7,908 bases of DNA, taken from positions 1 through 7,908 of the forward strand of contig CANRMG010000084.1 in the NCBI GenBank assembly GCA_947631675.1, written 5' to 3'. This document shows positions 5,972 through 7,908 of this stretch, piece after piece. Both the position numbers and the translations under genes were made by a program. Source of the DNA: an uncultured Oscillospiraceae bacterium. GTDB taxonomy: Bacteria; Bacillota_A; Clostridia; Oscillospirales; Oscillospiraceae. Position 1 is the first letter of the stretch; every line of letters starts with the position of its first letter. The notes under the pieces were generated by a model. That model ran no database searches, was not told where the DNA came from, and worked only from the letters and a program-made list of their open reading frames with translations.

Positions 5972-5999
5972 TTGTGCTTTGCCAAAAGTGTGGTATAAT
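5972..5999 (+). promoter_or_regulatory. Extended -10 sigma-A promoter of uvrB
   Basis: TGG followed by a perfect TATAAT (5994-5999) makes an extended -10. A partial -35, TTGTGC (5972-5977), lies 16 bp upstream. The expected start is near 6006, leaving about 25 nt of leader with AGGAGG (6019-6024). No LexA-type GAAC-N4-GTTC box is visible between 5901 and 6030. Confidence 0.8.
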
Positions 6000-6030
6000 T
6001 GACTTTCAGTAATTTTCCAGGAGGCCCGCC

Positions 6031-7908
6031 ATGGACAGCAAGCCCTTCAAAGTCGTATCGCCCTATGAGCCCGCGGGGGACCAGCCCGAGGCCATCGACG
6101 CCCTGGCTCAGGGGCTGGAGGCCGGCATCGACGAGCAGGTGCTTTTGGGCGTCACCGGCTCCGGCAAGACCTACACCATGGCGAAGGTGATAGAGCGGGT
6201 CCAGCGGCCTACCCTGGTCCTGGCCCACAACAAGACCCTGGCCGCCCAGCTTTACGCGGAGTTCCGGGAGTTTTTCCCGGACAACGCCGTGGAGTATTTC
6301 GTCAGCTACTACGACTACTACCAGCCGGAGGCCTATATCCCCCACACGGACACGTTCATCGAAAAGGACGCCTCCATCAACGACGAGATAGACCGTCTCC
6401 GCCTCAGCGCTACCGCGTCGCTCCTGGAACGGCGGGACGTGATCGTGGTGAGCTCCGTAAGCTGCATCTATGGTCTCGGCGAGCCGGACGACTTCGCCGC
6501 CATGATGGTGTCCCTGCGGGTGGGGATGGAGATCAGGATAGACGAGCTTTTGCGAAAGCTGGTGAACATCCGCTACGAGCGCAATGACGTGGCCTTCGAG
6601 CGCAATAAGTTCCGGGTCCGGGGGGACACGGTGGAGATATGGCCCGCCTACTGGAAGGACACCGCCCTGCGGGTGGAATTTTTCGGCGACGAGATAGACC
6701 GCATCAGCGAGATAAACGCCGTCACCGGCGCGCCGGTCAGAAGGCTCACCAACATCCCCATCTGGCCTGCCAACCATTACGTTACCACAAAAGAGAAGAT
6801 GGAGGCGGCCATCGTCCAGATACGGCTGGAGCTGGCGGAACGCCTGGCCTGGTTCGAGGCCAACGGCAGGCTTTTGGAGGCCCAGCGGCTCAAGCAGCGG
6901 ACGGAGTACGACATCGAGATGATGCAGGAGCTGGGCTACTGCTCCGGTATCGAGAACTATTCCCGCATCATCTCCGGCCGGGCCCCGGGCAGCGCCCCCA
7001 TGACCCTGCTGGACTACTTTCCCAAGGACTTTGTGCTCTTCGTGGACGAGAGCCACGTCACCCTGCCCCAGGTGCGGGCCATGTACCGGGGGGACAGGAG
7101 CCGGAAGGAGGCGCTGGTGGAGTATGGCTTCCGCCTGCCCTGCGCCTTCGATAACCGGCCGCTGATGTTCGACGAGTTCAACGACCGCATCAATCAAGCC
7201 ATATACGTCTCCGCTACGCCCGGGGAGTATGAGCGCAGCCGGGCCGGGCAGGTGGCTGAGCAGGTCATCCGGCCCACGGGACTTTTGGACCCGGCCATCG
7301 AGGTGCGGCCCGTGGAGGGGCAGATAGACGACCTCATCGGCGAGATCAACGCCCGGGTGGAGAAAAACCAGCGCACCCTGGTCACCACCCTCACGGTGAA
7401 GATGGCAGAGGACCTGACCGCCTACCTCACCGACGCGGGCATCCGCAGCCGGTACCTGCACCACAACATCAGCGCCATCGAGCGCATGGAGATCATTCGG
7501 GACATGCGCCTGGGCCACTTCGACGTGCTGGTGGGCATCAACCTCCTGCGGGAGGGCCTGGACCTGCCGGAGGTGTCCCTGGTGGCCATCCTGGACGCGG
7601 ACAAGGAAGGCTTTCTCCGCTCCGAGACCAGCCTCATCCAGACCACGGGCCGGGCCGCCCGGAACGCGGAGGGCCTGGTCATCATGTACGCCGACACGGT
7701 CACGCCCTCCATGGCCGCGGCCATCCATGAGACGGAGCGCCGCCGGGCCAAGCAGCAGGCCTTCAACGAGGCCCACGGCATCGTGCCCCGGACCATCATC
7801 AAGGACGTGAAGGACATGATGGAGGTCTACGGCGACGAGGGAAAGCCCGAGGTGCTCAACGAGTCCGGCGTGAAGATGACCGCCCGGGAGCGGCAGGCGG
7901 AGATCGAG
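6031..7908 (+). CDS. uvrB: UvrABC excinuclease subunit B (3'-truncated by window edge)
   Basis: 626 codons are visible and the frame is still open at the edge. Full UvrB proteins are usually about 660-680 aa, so the missing end should include most of the C-terminal UVR motif that contacts UvrC. The ATG at 6031 follows AGGAGG with 6-nt spacing. Walker A GVTGSGKT spans 40-47 (Lys46). The damage-probing beta-hairpin has [10 protein letters not shown] at 93-102. Walker B DESH is at 339-342, and helicase motif [11 protein letters not shown] at 537-545, preceded by [12 protein letters not shown] (motif V). All key residues are intact. Role: UvrA loads UvrB at bulky DNA lesions, UvrB verifies damage by strand insertion behind the hairpin using ATP, then recruits UvrC for dual incision. 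It acts in the cytoplasm in nucleotide excision repair. uvrA often follows uvrB in Firmicutes, but that lies outside this window. It is divergent from the ECF sigma operon, with separate promoters. Confidence 0.98.
   Translation, partial: MDSKPFKVVSPYEPAGDQPEAIDALAQGLEAGIDEQVLLGVTGSGKTYTMAKVIERVQRPTLVLAHNKTLAAQLYAEFREFFPDNAVEYFVSYYDYYQPEAYIPHTDTFIEKDASINDEIDRLRLSATASLLERRDVIVVSSVSCIYGLGEPDDFAAMMVSLRVGMEIRIDELLRKLVNIRYERNDVAFERNKFRVRGDTVEIWPAYWKDTALRVEFFGDEIDRISEINAVTGAPVRRLTNIPIWPANHYVTTKEKMEAAIVQIRLELAERLAWFEANGRLLEAQRLKQRTEYDIEMMQELGYCSGIENYSRIISGRAPGSAPMTLLDYFPKDFVLFVDESHVTLPQVRAMYRGDRSRKEALVEYGFRLPCAFDNRPLMFDEFNDRINQAIYVSATPGEYERSRAGQVAEQVIRPTGLLDPAIEVRPVEGQIDDLIGEINARVEKNQRTLVTTLTVKMAEDLTAYLTDAGIRSRYLHHNISAIERMEIIRDMRLGHFDVLVGINLLREGLDLPEVSLVAILDADKEGFLRSETSLIQTTGRAARNAEGLVIMYADTVTPSMAAAIHETERRRAKQQAFNEAHGIVPRTIIKDVKDMMEVYGDEGKPEVLNESGVKMTARERQAEIE

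Noticed and set aside
5596..7776. A 726-codon open frame on the minus strand opposite uvrB.
   Set aside because: It mirrors uvrB, which has every catalytic motif intact. The antisense product is rich in Gly, His, Leu and Val typical of high-GC shadow frames, shows no known motif, and runs out of frame through the sigma gene.
1..7908. CRISPR arrays, tRNA/rRNA genes, transposase genes, phage genes or toxin-antitoxin pairs.
   Set aside because: None was seen: no regularly spaced direct repeats, no tRNA cloverleaf, no mobile-element ORFs. The gene content is core and regulatory.

Overview
This high-GC window carries six protein-coding genes of ordinary bacterial type. Sequence style suggests a Gram-positive Firmicute of the class Clostridia, most likely a high-GC member of the Oscillospiraceae (Flavonifractor/Lawsonibacter-like). 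The reasons are strong AGGAGG-type Shine-Dalgarno sites, a multi-SH3b NlpC/P60 wall hydrolase, a clostridial-type U32 peptidase-family protein, and an ECF sigma gene overlapping a large one-pass membrane protein with a DUF4367-like C-terminus. The genus is inference from gene style; no rRNA or marker search was possible.

Layout. Bases 1-1026 (+) hold the 3' part of a secreted cell-wall endopeptidase gene (three SH3b repeats plus NlpC/P60), closed by a hairpin terminator. Bases 1102-2340 (+) encode a TrhP-like U32 protein, probably a tRNA U34 hydroxylase. A symmetric terminator follows at 2342-2371. Next comes a non-coding segment with a long imperfect hairpin at 2382-2466, lying between convergent genes. 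Bases 3684-2482 (-) encode an RlmI-like 23S rRNA methyltransferase. It has a clear sigma-A promoter placed directly behind the terminator of the next operon.

Bases 5900-3779 (-) are a two-gene operon: an ECF sigma factor and, overlapping it by 11 nt, a membrane protein that is the candidate anti-sigma factor. A TGTCAC-N17-TGTCTA element with a 12-bp perfect palindrome filling most of its spacer lies upstream of the sigma gene and looks like an autoregulated ECF promoter. Divergently, from 6031 (+) to the window edge, lies uvrB, behind a perfect extended -10 promoter. It lacks only its last few dozen codons.

How the genes relate. The sigma/membrane-protein pair is probably a self-contained envelope-signalling module. 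The two RNA-modification genes (tRNA and 23S rRNA) face each other and share a terminator region. uvrB (nucleotide excision repair) and the NlpC/P60 hydrolase are housekeeping-type genes. There is no sign of a phage, transposon, CRISPR array or defence island. The least explained parts are the large sensor-like domain of the sigma-linked membrane protein and the structured intergenic element at 2382-2466.
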